From: Caldilineaceae bacterium | Lineage (GTDB): Bacteria > Chloroflexota > Anaerolineae > Caldilineales > Caldilineaceae | DNA length: 12,698 nucleotides | Direction: 5' to 3' | Assembly (NCBI GenBank): GCA_015494005.1 | Contig: WGCB01000360.1 | Coordinates: 1-12,698, forward strand | Part shown: positions 1 to 7,175 of the stretch, piece by piece | Layout of the letters: every line of letters begins with the position of its first letter | How positions within the stretch are numbered: position 1 is the first letter of the stretch | The notes under the pieces: generated by a model | Told to the model about the DNA's origin: nothing | The model's database searches: none | Seen by the model: the letters and a program-made list of their open reading frames with translations, nothing else | Translations under genes and position numbers: made by a program

Positions 1-496
1 GGATGGACTTGATCTCCGAGCCGAAGATCAGCCGCCCCCCGGCTTCCGTGTAGTAGAGGGGCTTGATCCCCAGGCGGTCCCGGGCGATGAAGAGCTCCTG
101 CCGCCGCCGGTCCCAGAGGGCGAAGGCGAACATGCCCCGCAGCTCCTGGAGGCAGTCCGTTCCCATCTCCTCGTAGAGGTGGACGATGACCTCCGTGTCA
201 CTGGCCGTGGCGAAGGTGTGGCCCCGGCGCCGCAGATCCTCCCGCAGCTCCACGTAGTTGTAGATCTCGCCGTTGAAGACGATGACCACGTCCCCCGTCT
301 CGTTGAAGATGGGCTGGTGGCCCCCGGCCAGGTCGATGATGCTCAGCCGGCGCATGCCCAGCCCCAGGGGACCCTCCAGGTGCACGCCCTGGTCGTCCGG
401 CCCCCGGTGGCGGATGATGGCCAGCATGGCGTCCAGCAGCTCCGGGCTGACGGCCTGGCCGTTCTGGTATTCGAAAATCCCTGCAATTCCACACAT
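1..496 (-). CDS. asnB: Asparagine synthase (glutamine-hydrolysing), AsnB type, N-terminal part (runs off the window)
   Basis: Only the first 165 codons are inside the window; the gene continues beyond base 1. It begins Met-Cys-Gly-Ile, so Cys2 is the N-terminal nucleophile of a class II glutamine amidotransferase once Met is removed. Other family residues are visible: RHRGPDDQG at 29-37, R49/R50 followed by [17 protein letters not shown] at 74-81 (glutamine pocket), SDTEV at 99-103, the GMFAFALWD stretch at 121-129 and [12 protein letters not shown] at 138-149. The glutaminase domain would release ammonia for an ATP-dependent synthetase domain that lies outside the window. The ATG at 496 is fixed by the required Met-Cys start; an AAGGA lies 11 bases upstream. 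It is last in the visible operon, 69 bp after a GT4 gene. In polysaccharide loci such paralogues often amidate an uronic acid instead of making free asparagine; that role here is inferred. Confidence 0.95.
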   Translation of the reverse strand, partial: MCGIAGIFEYQNGQAVSPELLDAMLAIIRHRGPDDQGVHLEGPLGLGMRRLSIIDLAGGHQPIFNETGDVVIVFNGEIYNYVELREDLRRRGHTFATASDTEVIVHLYEEMGTDCLQELRGMFAFALWDRRRQELFIARDRLGIKPLYYTEAGGRLIFGSEIKSI

Positions 497-518
497 GGTT
501 GATTTTGTCCTTTTGCCG

Positions 519-538
519 GGTCCAGGATCGCCTGGATC
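519..538 (-). repeat. Stem-loop between GT4 gene and asnB
   Basis: TCCAGG (521-526) and CCTGGA (531-536) form a perfect six-base stem around a four-base loop (ATCG on the plus strand). Flanking CCGG-type bases could extend it in a nested form. There is no T-run on either strand, so it is not a typical intrinsic terminator. It sits in the 69-bp gap before asnB and may be an mRNA-processing or stability element, or chance in GC-rich DNA. Confidence 0.35.
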
Positions 539-565
539 AACGGACCGGCAGGTATCTTGCCGCCT

Positions 566-1756
566 CTACGCGACCTCGCCCTGTCTCCGGGTCTCCGGGC
601 CCTCCCGGCTCGCCCTCCGCGCCCCTGCCGCCAGGTTCTGGAGCAGGCGGGCCGTCTTGGCCGGGTTGCGGGTGGAGAAAAGCTGCTCTGCGATGCGCCG
701 GTTCTCCGCCCCCATCTCCCGACGCAGGGCCGGGTCCTGGTAGAGGGTGAGGATGGCCTGGGCCAGGCCGTCCACGTCGTTCTCGTCCACCAGGATGCGG
801 GGGACCACCCGGGGGATCTCCACGTGCCGGGTGGTGATGACCGGCTTGCCGAAGGCCATGGCCTCAGCCAGGACCGTGGGGAACCCCTCGGCCACCCCGT
901 GGCTGTCCGTGCGGCTGGGCAGGCAGAAGACGTCGCAGGCGTGGTAGACCGCCTCCAGGGCCGTGCCTCCCAGCCGACCGAAGAAGGCCACCTGGGACTC
1001 CACGCCCAGCTCCCGGGCCAGGCCGGGCACGTCCACCGTCTCCGACTCGGGCCCTTCGTCCCCCACCACCCAGACCTCGATCTCCGGCCGGTTCAGCTGC
1101 TGGATGGCCCGGAAGAGGGTCTCGTGCCCCTTGCGCTCCGCGAAGAAGGCCACGATGAGCACCACGAACTTCTCCTGGGGCCGGTAGCGCTCCGTGTCCA
1201 CGTGGATGCGCACCACCTGCACCGCCCGGGGATCCACGCCGAACTCCTCGGCCAGCAGCTCCCGGTTGTACTCGGTCACCGTGATGATCTGGTCACAGGC
1301 CGCCAGGGCCCGGGTGAAGAGCCGGGGGTTGGGGTTCTCGTAGAGCTCGTAGGCGTGGATGGTCACCGCCAGGGGCTTGCCCAGGATCTGCTTGGCGAAA
1401 TAGCCCACATAGAGCTTGTGGTCCCCGAAGGTGGCGTAGATCACGTCCACCTCCGCCAGCTGGGGCGCCCAGAACCAGGCCAGGAGGAAATCCACCAGGG
1501 CCCGGGTGGCCAGGGCCTCCCGCAGCAGGGCCAGGTAGCGCAGAGGCGATCCCAGGAAGGCCGCGGGCTGGGCCAGGAGCACCTTCAGGGGATGCCAGGC
1601 ATGGAGCTTCCACTCCGGCCGGGCGTTGTAGAGCCCAGGCGCCAGCTTGGTGGGGAAGAGGCTGATCCGGTGCCCCTCCCTGCTGAAGGCCAGCAGCTCC
1701 CGATAGACAAACAGTTCCAGCCCCCGCTTCATGGAGGCGATGACGCCGATGTGCAT
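566..1756 (-). CDS. GT4-family glycosyltransferase (GT-B fold)
   Basis: This 396-residue protein has the normal length for a GT4 enzyme. It should transfer a sugar from a nucleotide-sugar donor to a lipid-linked oligosaccharide at the cytoplasmic membrane face. The N-terminal acceptor domain covers about 1-190. The C-terminal donor domain follows, with AFFAERKGHETL around 203-214 (beta-strand and phosphate-binding loop), VVGDEGP at 230-236, and SRTDSHGVAEGFP at 281-293 leading into AEAMAFGKPVI. Glu290 and Glu298 make the EX7E motif typical of retaining GT4 enzymes. The ATG at 1756 lies six bases after the stop of the preceding gene. A strong GGAGGAG lies 27 bases upstream, on the far side of a perfect hairpin (see 1766-1783). 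Donor and acceptor cannot be read from the sequence. The C-terminal tail from about 375 is Arg/Glu-rich and probably disordered. Confidence 0.93.
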   Translation of the reverse strand: MHIGVIASMKRGLELFVYRELLAFSREGHRISLFPTKLAPGLYNARPEWKLHAWHPLKVLLAQPAAFLGSPLRYLALLREALATRALVDFLLAWFWAPQLAEVDVIYATFGDHKLYVGYFAKQILGKPLAVTIHAYELYENPNPRLFTRALAACDQIITVTEYNRELLAEEFGVDPRAVQVVRIHVDTERYRPQEKFVVLIVAFFAERKGHETLFRAIQQLNRPEIEVWVVGDEGPESETVDVPGLARELGVESQVAFFGRLGGTALEAVYHACDVFCLPSRTDSHGVAEGFPTVLAEAMAFGKPVITTRHVEIPRVVPRILVDENDVDGLAQAILTLYQDPALRREMGAENRRIAEQLFSTRNPAKTARLLQNLAAGARRASREGPETRRQGEVA

Positions 1757-1790
1757 GCCAGTTCAACGCACGGACGCGTGCGTCTCCTCC
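1757..1790 (-). promoter_or_regulatory. Hairpin-bridged ribosome binding site for the downstream GT4 gene
   Basis: Read on the minus strand, GGAGGAG (1790-1784) is followed directly by a perfect seven-base stem, ACGCACG (1783-1777) and CGTGCGT (1772-1766), around the loop CGTC. Then come the toroid gene's TGA (1765-1763), ACTGGC and the ATG at 1756. Linear spacing from GGAGGAG to ATG is 27 bases, too far for normal use. With the stem folded, only nine unpaired bases remain, which is near ideal. The stem is encoded in the last codons of the toroid-like gene, so a translating ribosome would open it. Folding and use are inferred. Confidence 0.45.
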
Positions 1791-2932
1791 TTTTCCCTCG
1801 GGGTTTGGGAGCCGTCCGGCCCGGTGGCGCCTGGCACCAGCAGATGGACCAGGATCATGGCCAGGTAGCGGGGATAGGAGCGGTTGTCCCGCAGGAGGCG
1901 GTAGTCCCCCTGGGAGTAGGGGAAGCCGCCGTCGGCCCGCTGCTGGCCCAGGACGTAGCGGTAGGCCCGGTCGGCCAGCTCCTGGTAGCCGCCCATGCCC
2001 AGCTCCTGGGCCCGCCAGAAGGCCGCGGCCAGGACCGCCGCGTGGTAGGTGACCCGGCGATGCCGGTTGCCGCACTCGTAGTAGGCGTAGCCCTCCGGCG
2101 AGAGGCCGCCGGCCAGGAAGCCCAGCACCTTTTCGATCACCGGCAGGGCCGCGGCGTCCTGGGTGAGCTCCTGGTAGCGCATCAGGTCCAGGCACTGGAA
2201 GGCGTTGTACTGGAAGCACTGGAAATGGGGCCGCAGGGGCCCTCCGTCCACGCCGGGCACCGCGTAGGGGAACTCGCCGCTGGGCTTCTGCACCTGGGCC
2301 ATGAAGCGCATGAGGCCCGGGCAGGGCTCGCAGAAGGCCGGCTCCCCGGTCACGTCTGCCAGTTCGGCCAGGAAGCGCAGGACGAAGGCCGTGTTGTTGG
2401 GCACCCGGGTCTTGCCCATGCCGGCGAAGTAGTTGATGGCCAGGGTGTCGTCCATGCGCTGGAAGCCCACCGTCTCGGTCAGGAAGCGATGCCAGGCCAG
2501 GGCCCCGTCCAGGAAGACCTGCTCGGCGGTCTGCCGGTAGCTCTCCACCAGGCCCAGGGAGCCCCAGGTGCCCTCCGCGGTGGCCACCCGCCCCTTCCAC
2601 TCCGGGTTGGGGTAGGGCCAGGCCCCGTCGTCCCGCTGACGGGCCAGCATGGTCCGGGAGGCAGCCACGGCCAGCTCCGCGAACTGAGCGTCCCCGGTGC
2701 GGCGGAAGAGCTCCCAGTTGCCCAGGACCCAGTAGCCCTGGCCCTGGAGGTAGTAAAGGTCGTCCTTCCAGAAGTCCGGGCCCAGGTAGCGGCTCAGGTA
2801 GCTCTTGACGAAGCGGCCGATGCGGTAGTTCAGGCGGATGCCCGGGTCCGGCCCCAGCAGGGCCTGCTCCCGCCAGTGATGGTCCAGCATGTAGCGATGC
2901 AGCTTCAGGGCGGCGTCTTGGAACGGGGTCAT
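1763..2932 (-). CDS. Unrecognised protein, predicted alpha/alpha-toroid fold with Q-x-x-DG-x-x-Y repeats
   Basis: I do not recognise a named family for this 389-residue protein. It contains four spaced copies of a motif of the form Q(x)DG-aromatic-x-Y: ARQRDDGAWPYPNP (97-110), AQVQKPSGEFPYAVPG (212-227), GGLSPEGYAYYECG (275-288) and GQQRADGGFPYSQG (329-342). Between them are amphipathic helices of about 20 residues. That pattern resembles (alpha/alpha)6 toroids such as terpene cyclase QW repeats, C5-epimerase C-terminal domains and some polysaccharide lyases or hydrolases. No signal peptide or membrane segment is seen, so it is probably cytoplasmic. Conserved-looking polar/aromatic patches include NYFAGMGKTRVPNNT (167-181) and HFQCFQYNAFQC (236-247). 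The ATG at 2932 overlaps the preceding GT4 stop by four bases and has GGGAGAGG ten bases upstream. Being sandwiched between two GT4 genes suggests a step in making or modifying the repeat unit. A catalytic role is not established. Confidence 0.85.
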   Translation of the reverse strand: MTPFQDAALKLHRYMLDHHWREQALLGPDPGIRLNYRIGRFVKSYLSRYLGPDFWKDDLYYLQGQGYWVLGNWELFRRTGDAQFAELAVAASRTMLARQRDDGAWPYPNPEWKGRVATAEGTWGSLGLVESYRQTAEQVFLDGALAWHRFLTETVGFQRMDDTLAINYFAGMGKTRVPNNTAFVLRFLAELADVTGEPAFCEPCPGLMRFMAQVQKPSGEFPYAVPGVDGGPLRPHFQCFQYNAFQCLDLMRYQELTQDAAALPVIEKVLGFLAGGLSPEGYAYYECGNRHRRVTYHAAVLAAAFWRAQELGMGGYQELADRAYRYVLGQQRADGGFPYSQGDYRLLRDNRSYPRYLAMILVHLLVPGATGPDGSQTPREKEETHASVR

Positions 2933-4065
2933 GGCTGGCTTGCCTCTCCCATGGCTGTGACAGGTGACGCGCGCTCCGCCAGGGCCCGCCGGTAGACCGC
3001 CAGGGTCTGCCGGGCTGCGGCCTGGGGAGAGCACTCGGTCTCGATCTTGATCTTGCCCTGCTGGCCCATGCGCCGACGCCGCTCCGGGTCCTGGAGCAGG
3101 GCCACGATGGCATCGGCCAGGGCCTGCTCGTTCCGGGGGGGCACCAGGAGGCCCGTGCGACCGTGCTCCACCAGGTCCGGCAGGCCGCCCACGGTGGTGG
3201 CCACCACCGGCTTGGCGTAGGTGTAGGCCACAGGGATGACGCCGCTCTGGGTGGCCTCCAGGTAGGGGAGGACCACCAGGCTGGCCTGGCGGAAGAGGGC
3301 GGCCCGCTCTTCGTCCGAGACGTAGCGGTCGATGACGGTGAAGCGCTCCGGGTGGGCCATCATGCGCCGGTAGCGGGCCAGGTCCTCCCCGGTGCCGGCG
3401 ACGACGAAGCGGACGTCCGGCACCCGGGCGGTGATGGCTGGCTCGGCCCGAATCAGCACGTCCAGTCCTTTGTAGGGCCAGATGCGGCCGAAGAAGAGCA
3501 CGGTGTTGGGCTCCTCGGCCACGTGGGGGCAGGCCGTGTCGTCCCCCAGGACGTGGTGGGGGATGACGTGGATGCGCTCCCGGGGGATGCCCAGCTCCTC
3601 CACCAGGACGGAGACCAGGGGCGCGCCGTGGACGATGAGCTGCCGGGCCCGGCGGAAGCCGAAGTCGTGGACCCACTGGGGCGTCTTCTGTCCGCCCCGG
3701 TCCCCCAGATGGCGGCGGGGGTCGTGGGCGGTGATCACCAGGGGCGTGGCGCCCAGGAAGGGCAGGGCGAAGTTGAACCAGAGATGCCCCTGCTGCAGGT
3801 GCACCACGTCCGGGCGGAACTCCCGGATGCGCCGCAGCAGGAGGGCGTTGGTCCGCAGCTGGGCCAGGGGCTGGCGCAGCCGGGGCTTGTGGAAGGGCTG
3901 GAAATCCACCGCCGGGTCCAGGAGATCCAGGTGGGGCTGGGCCAGCTGGATGGGCAGGATCAGGCGCACGGCCGCGTCCTGGGCCAGGGCGTTGGCCAGG
4001 CGGATGGAGTATTCCCCGAAGTCGTAGGAGAGGAAGACGACCCGCAGGTCGTGGTTCTGGTTCAT
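2929..4065 (-). CDS. GT4-family glycosyltransferase (GT-B fold)
   Basis: This 378-residue enzyme has an N-terminal domain (1-180, with RPDVVHLQQGHLWFN at 84-98 and ITAHDPRRH at 111-119) and a donor-binding C-terminal domain. The latter shows FFGRIWPYKGLDVLI (191-205), VVAGTG (221-226), and the loop from Leu269 (LEATQSGVIPVAYTYAKPVV). Glu270 is present, but the position of the second Glu of the usual EX7E motif is Pro278, a recurrent variant in the ATQSGV-type GT4 subgroup. KIKIETECSP near the C-terminus replaces the usual closing helix start. I chose ATG at 4065, which has GAGG 11 bases upstream; an in-frame TTG at 4074 would add three residues but sits almost on that GAGG. Its stop overlaps the next start as ATGA (2929-2932), implying coupled translation. 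It should add a sugar to the lipid-linked repeat unit on the cytoplasmic side; specificity is unknown. Confidence 0.93.
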   Translation of the reverse strand: MNQNHDLRVVFLSYDFGEYSIRLANALAQDAAVRLILPIQLAQPHLDLLDPAVDFQPFHKPRLRQPLAQLRTNALLLRRIREFRPDVVHLQQGHLWFNFALPFLGATPLVITAHDPRRHLGDRGGQKTPQWVHDFGFRRARQLIVHGAPLVSVLVEELGIPRERIHVIPHHVLGDDTACPHVAEEPNTVLFFGRIWPYKGLDVLIRAEPAITARVPDVRFVVAGTGEDLARYRRMMAHPERFTVIDRYVSDEERAALFRQASLVVLPYLEATQSGVIPVAYTYAKPVVATTVGGLPDLVEHGRTGLLVPPRNEQALADAIVALLQDPERRRRMGQQGKIKIETECSPQAAARQTLAVYRRALAERASPVTAMGEASQP

Positions 4066-4078
4066 GGTGTTCAACGCC

Positions 4079-5602
4079 TCATTCCGCTCCGGACCAGAGA
4101 TAGCTGTAGCGGGCCTTCAGCTGCCGAGGGCCGCCGTTGGACCAGACAATGAGCCCGCCCAGGACCGTGCCGTAGATCAGCGCCGCGCCCAGGATGTTCA
4201 CCCACAGCCCTTGGTCCTGGGCCAGGAAGAGGTAGAGGGCCATGACGCTCACCGCCAGGGCCGGCTTCCAGAGCAGCTTGCCCACGGAGATGCCCGAGAG
4301 CAGCTTGGAGACGGGAATGTAGTGCTGCAGGAAGTTCACCATCCCGGTGAGGAGCACGGTGACGGCCGCGCCCATGAGGCCGAAACGGCCGATGAGCAGC
4401 AGGCCCATCACGAAGCTGATCAGGGTGTTCACCGCCACGATGCGCAGGGTGATCCGCTCCCGCAGGCTGGCCAGGAGCACCTGGCCCAGGGCCGTGGTCA
4501 GAGCCCGGAGCACCAGGATCCAGATGACGACGCGCAGCACGGGCACCGCCTCCAGGAAGGACTCGTCCCCGTAGAGGAGCAGGAGGGCGGAGTCGGCGAT
4601 GAAGTAGATCCCCACGGCCGTGGGCAGGGCGATGATCAGGAGCAGCTCCACCAGCTGCTCCGCGATCTGCTTCAGCCCGGTGAAGCTGGGCTCGAAGCGG
4701 CGGCACATGATGGGGAAGACACTCATGACCACGCTCTGGAAGATGAGGGCCACGGGCACCATGAGCTGGGTGGCGGCGCTGAAGAGGCCCACTTCCGTCT
4801 CCGTGGCCAGGCGGGAGAGGAGCAGGGTGGTCAGGCTGGCCCAGACCGCGATGATCACGTCGATGCCCAGGAAGGTGAGGGTGGAGCGCACCATCCCCGC
4901 GCCGAAGGGTAGGTCCACCTGCAGCCGGGGCCGGGTGATGAAGCGCAGCATGACGGTCCACTCGATGACCGCGATGCCCACGTAGGTGAGCAGGATCAGG
5001 ATCACCAGGTGGCGCACCTGGTAGCCCTGGGAGAGGAGCAGGTAGACCATGCCCACCTTGACGATGTTGGCCGGCACGTTGGCCATGGCGATGAAGTGCA
5101 TCCGCTCCCAGGCCTGGAAGACCCCCTCGCAGATGGCGGTGATGGAGTAGGGCAGGAGCCCCAGGGAGAGGAGCAGGATGACCGTGCTGGTCTCTGGCGC
5201 GTAGCCCATGAGCTTCACGAAGAGGGCCATGAGCCCCAAGGCCAGGAAGGAGAAGAAGATCACCACCAGGCTGCCGTTCACCAGGTAGCGGTCCGTCTGC
5301 TCCCGATGCTTGGCCACCTCCCGGACGATGAGGGTCTTCAGCCCGGCCACCGCCAGCACCTGGAAGGTGTAGAAGAGGGTCAAAGCCAGGGAGAGCTGGC
5401 CGAACTGGAAGGGTCCCAGATGACGGGCCACCAACGCGTACATCACAAACGTGGTGGCCCGGTTCAGCACGTCGCTGGTGAGGATGGAGACCGCGTTGCG
5501 GGCGATGCGTCGGAGGCTGCCCAGGGACGGTCGGATGGTCCGCTGGCCTGGAGGAGGCAGCGGGTTCAGCTCCACGGTGTCACGATGGTATTCTGACGTC
5601 AC
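4079..5602 (-). CDS. Polysaccharide flippase (Wzx-like, MATE/MOP superfamily)
   Basis: This 507-residue integral membrane protein has roughly 12-14 hydrophobic segments, the size and pattern expected for Wzx/RfbX translocases. These flip undecaprenyl-diphosphate-linked repeat units from the cytoplasmic to the outer face of the membrane. A polar tail of about 35 residues precedes the first segment. Family features include SDVLNRATTFVMYALVAR (43-60), GPFQFGQLSLALTL (63-76) and GLKTLIVREVAKHR (87-100). I chose the GTG at 5602 because it overlaps the stop of the ligase-like gene as GTGA (5599-5602), has a GGA nine bases upstream, and gives the family length. No ATG exists until codon 54, which would remove the first membrane helix. 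Open frame further upstream is only read-through of the ligase gene in another frame. It ends 13 bp before the GT4 start at 4065. Confidence 0.93.
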   Translation of the reverse strand: MTSEYHRDTVELNPLPPPGQRTIRPSLGSLRRIARNAVSILTSDVLNRATTFVMYALVARHLGPFQFGQLSLALTLFYTFQVLAVAGLKTLIVREVAKHREQTDRYLVNGSLVVIFFSFLALGLMALFVKLMGYAPETSTVILLLSLGLLPYSITAICEGVFQAWERMHFIAMANVPANIVKVGMVYLLLSQGYQVRHLVILILLTYVGIAVIEWTVMLRFITRPRLQVDLPFGAGMVRSTLTFLGIDVIIAVWASLTTLLLSRLATETEVGLFSAATQLMVPVALIFQSVVMSVFPIMCRRFEPSFTGLKQIAEQLVELLLIIALPTAVGIYFIADSALLLLYGDESFLEAVPVLRVVIWILVLRALTTALGQVLLASLRERITLRIVAVNTLISFVMGLLLIGRFGLMGAAVTVLLTGMVNFLQHYIPVSKLLSGISVGKLLWKPALAVSVMALYLFLAQDQGLWVNILGAALIYGTVLGGLIVWSNGGPRQLKARYSYLWSGAE

Positions 5603-7164
5603 GATGATGTTCCGTAAAAGATGCGTTCCATCTCCTGCCGGGTGGGGGAGCGGTGGGCCAACGGCCCGCCCACAGGAGCCTGCTCCGGGGCCTGGGCCGT
5701 CAACCGGTCCATGGCCGCGAGGAGCCCGGCCACCAGCCAGAGCATCTGCACCTGGGCCCGGCCGTTGAAGATGTCCACGCTCATGTGCACCATCTGCCCC
5801 AGCAGGGCCGCGGCGAAGGCCAGGGCCAGGGGCGAGACGATCCGGTCCCGGCGCATCCAGGCCCGCCAGCCCCGGTAGAGGGTCCCCACCAGGAAGGCCA
5901 GGAAGGCCAGGAGCGCGGCCGGGCCGGTCTCGGCCAGGACGAGCAGGTACTTGGTGTGGACCGTGTAGATCCACTCCTGCTTGAACTCTGGCGTGAGGTA
6001 GGGAGGCAGCACCCGGGCGAAATTGTTGGCTCCCACACCCAGCCAGGGGTGCTCCCGAGCCATGCGCAGGGCGATGCGGGCCAGGGGCAGCCGGGCCAGG
6101 GCCGAGCCGTTGTCGTCCCCGAAGAGGCGCTCCAGGATGAGGCGCCAGAAGGGAAGGAGCAGAAGCAACGTCCCGCCGCCCAGGGCCAGGGGGATCTTGG
6201 GAGAGAGCCATCCCCGATACCAGGCCAGGACCGAGAACAGGGTGAACGAGATGGCGAAGGCCATCCACCCGCCCCGGGACAGGGTCAAGATGAGGGCGGC
6301 GCCTCCCAGCATGAAGGCCAGGGCCGCCAGGAACTTCTGGAGGCGGCCGGCTCGGGTCATCCAGAGCGCGAAGGCCGGGGTCAGCAGCAGGCTGATGTAG
6401 GCCGCGGCCTCATTGGGCGAGCCCACCGTCCCGCCCACCCGCCGGTCCGGGTCCACCCGGAAGAGCACATTGGCGATCTCCATGCCCTCGCCTCGGACCC
6501 AGAGGCCGATCATGATCAGGCTCTCCAGGCTCAGGCCCAGGAACAGGATGCTCACCACGAAGAGGAGATCCTCCCGGGTGCGCACATTGCCCACCAGGTA
6601 GACGAAGATGAGAAACGCCTGGGCCAGGAGGAAGATCTCGAAGAGGGAGAGGGTGGCGTCCGTGGCCACCAGGGAGGAGAGCACCACCAGGGCCAGGTAG
6701 GGCGTGGGCAGCAGAAGGGAACGAAGCCAGTCCGGCTGCCGGGTCTCCTTCTGGGCAAGGGCGTCCACCATCCAGAGGACGTAAAGGCCGATGAGGGCCA
6801 GGGTGGCCAGGGAGACGTTCAGGCCGCCCAGAGTGCCCAGCTCGGCCAGGCTCTCCCGGTAGAAGAGGTAGGTGTCCAGCTGGAAGACGATGTCCAGGAT
6901 CACCACGGCCAGGAGCAGCCGCCGCACCTGGCCCACCATCATGGCCACGAAGGGAGCCAGGACGGCCACGGCTACCAGGGGCGCCAGGTTCCGGGGCAGG
7001 ACGACCACGGCCACGGCCACCAGGCCCAGGCCCAGGCCCACAGCCAGGACGATAGCCCACTGGAGCAGGGCCCGTTGCCGGTGGATGGACCGGTGCCGGC
7101 GATAGGGGGTGTTCGCCTGGCCCGAAGACGGGAAACGCAGGCGCAGGCTGTTCCACAACGCCAT
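5599..7164 (-). CDS. O-antigen ligase/polymerase-like membrane protein (Wzy_C family)
   Basis: This 521-residue protein has about 12 membrane segments and a large periplasmic/extracytoplasmic loop in the C-terminal half, as in WaaL ligases and Wzy polymerases. Diagnostic stretches are LTLSRGGWMAF (293-303) and REHPWLGVGANNF (370-382), followed by VHTKYLLVLAETG (402-414). The Arg297 and His403 region matches residues usually needed for glycan transfer from undecaprenyl diphosphate. RVGGTVGSPNEAAAY (242-256) is also typical of the family. The first 30 residues are polar and basic, consistent with a cytoplasmic N-terminus. The ATG at 7164 has GGAG eight bases upstream, part of the preceding gene's TAGGAG stop region. 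The gene is 11 bp from the aminotransferase and overlaps the flippase by four bases. As the only such protein in view it is more likely the Wzy polymerase than a ligase, but sequence alone does not separate these. Confidence 0.92.
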   Translation of the reverse strand: MALWNSLRLRFPSSGQANTPYRRHRSIHRQRALLQWAIVLAVGLGLGLVAVAVVVLPRNLAPLVAVAVLAPFVAMMVGQVRRLLLAVVILDIVFQLDTYLFYRESLAELGTLGGLNVSLATLALIGLYVLWMVDALAQKETRQPDWLRSLLLPTPYLALVVLSSLVATDATLSLFEIFLLAQAFLIFVYLVGNVRTREDLLFVVSILFLGLSLESLIMIGLWVRGEGMEIANVLFRVDPDRRVGGTVGSPNEAAAYISLLLTPAFALWMTRAGRLQKFLAALAFMLGGAALILTLSRGGWMAFAISFTLFSVLAWYRGWLSPKIPLALGGGTLLLLLPFWRLILERLFGDDNGSALARLPLARIALRMAREHPWLGVGANNFARVLPPYLTPEFKQEWIYTVHTKYLLVLAETGPAALLAFLAFLVGTLYRGWRAWMRRDRIVSPLALAFAAALLGQMVHMSVDIFNGRAQVQMLWLVAGLLAAMDRLTAQAPEQAPVGGPLAHRSPTRQEMERIFYGTSS

Positions 7165-7175
7165 GGATGAAACTC

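Noticed and set aside
557..2995. An 812-residue open frame on the plus strand, antisense to two genes
   Set aside because: It is Gly/His/Gln/Val-rich without domain structure and arises from GC-biased third positions of the opposing GT4 and toroid-like genes. Similar long shadows occur at 5653-7170 and 8327-9835.
4071..4961. A 296-residue Pro/His/Arg-rich minus-strand frame within the flippase gene
   Set aside because: Out-of-frame shadow of the flippase; composition lacks hydrophobic segments or any family motif.
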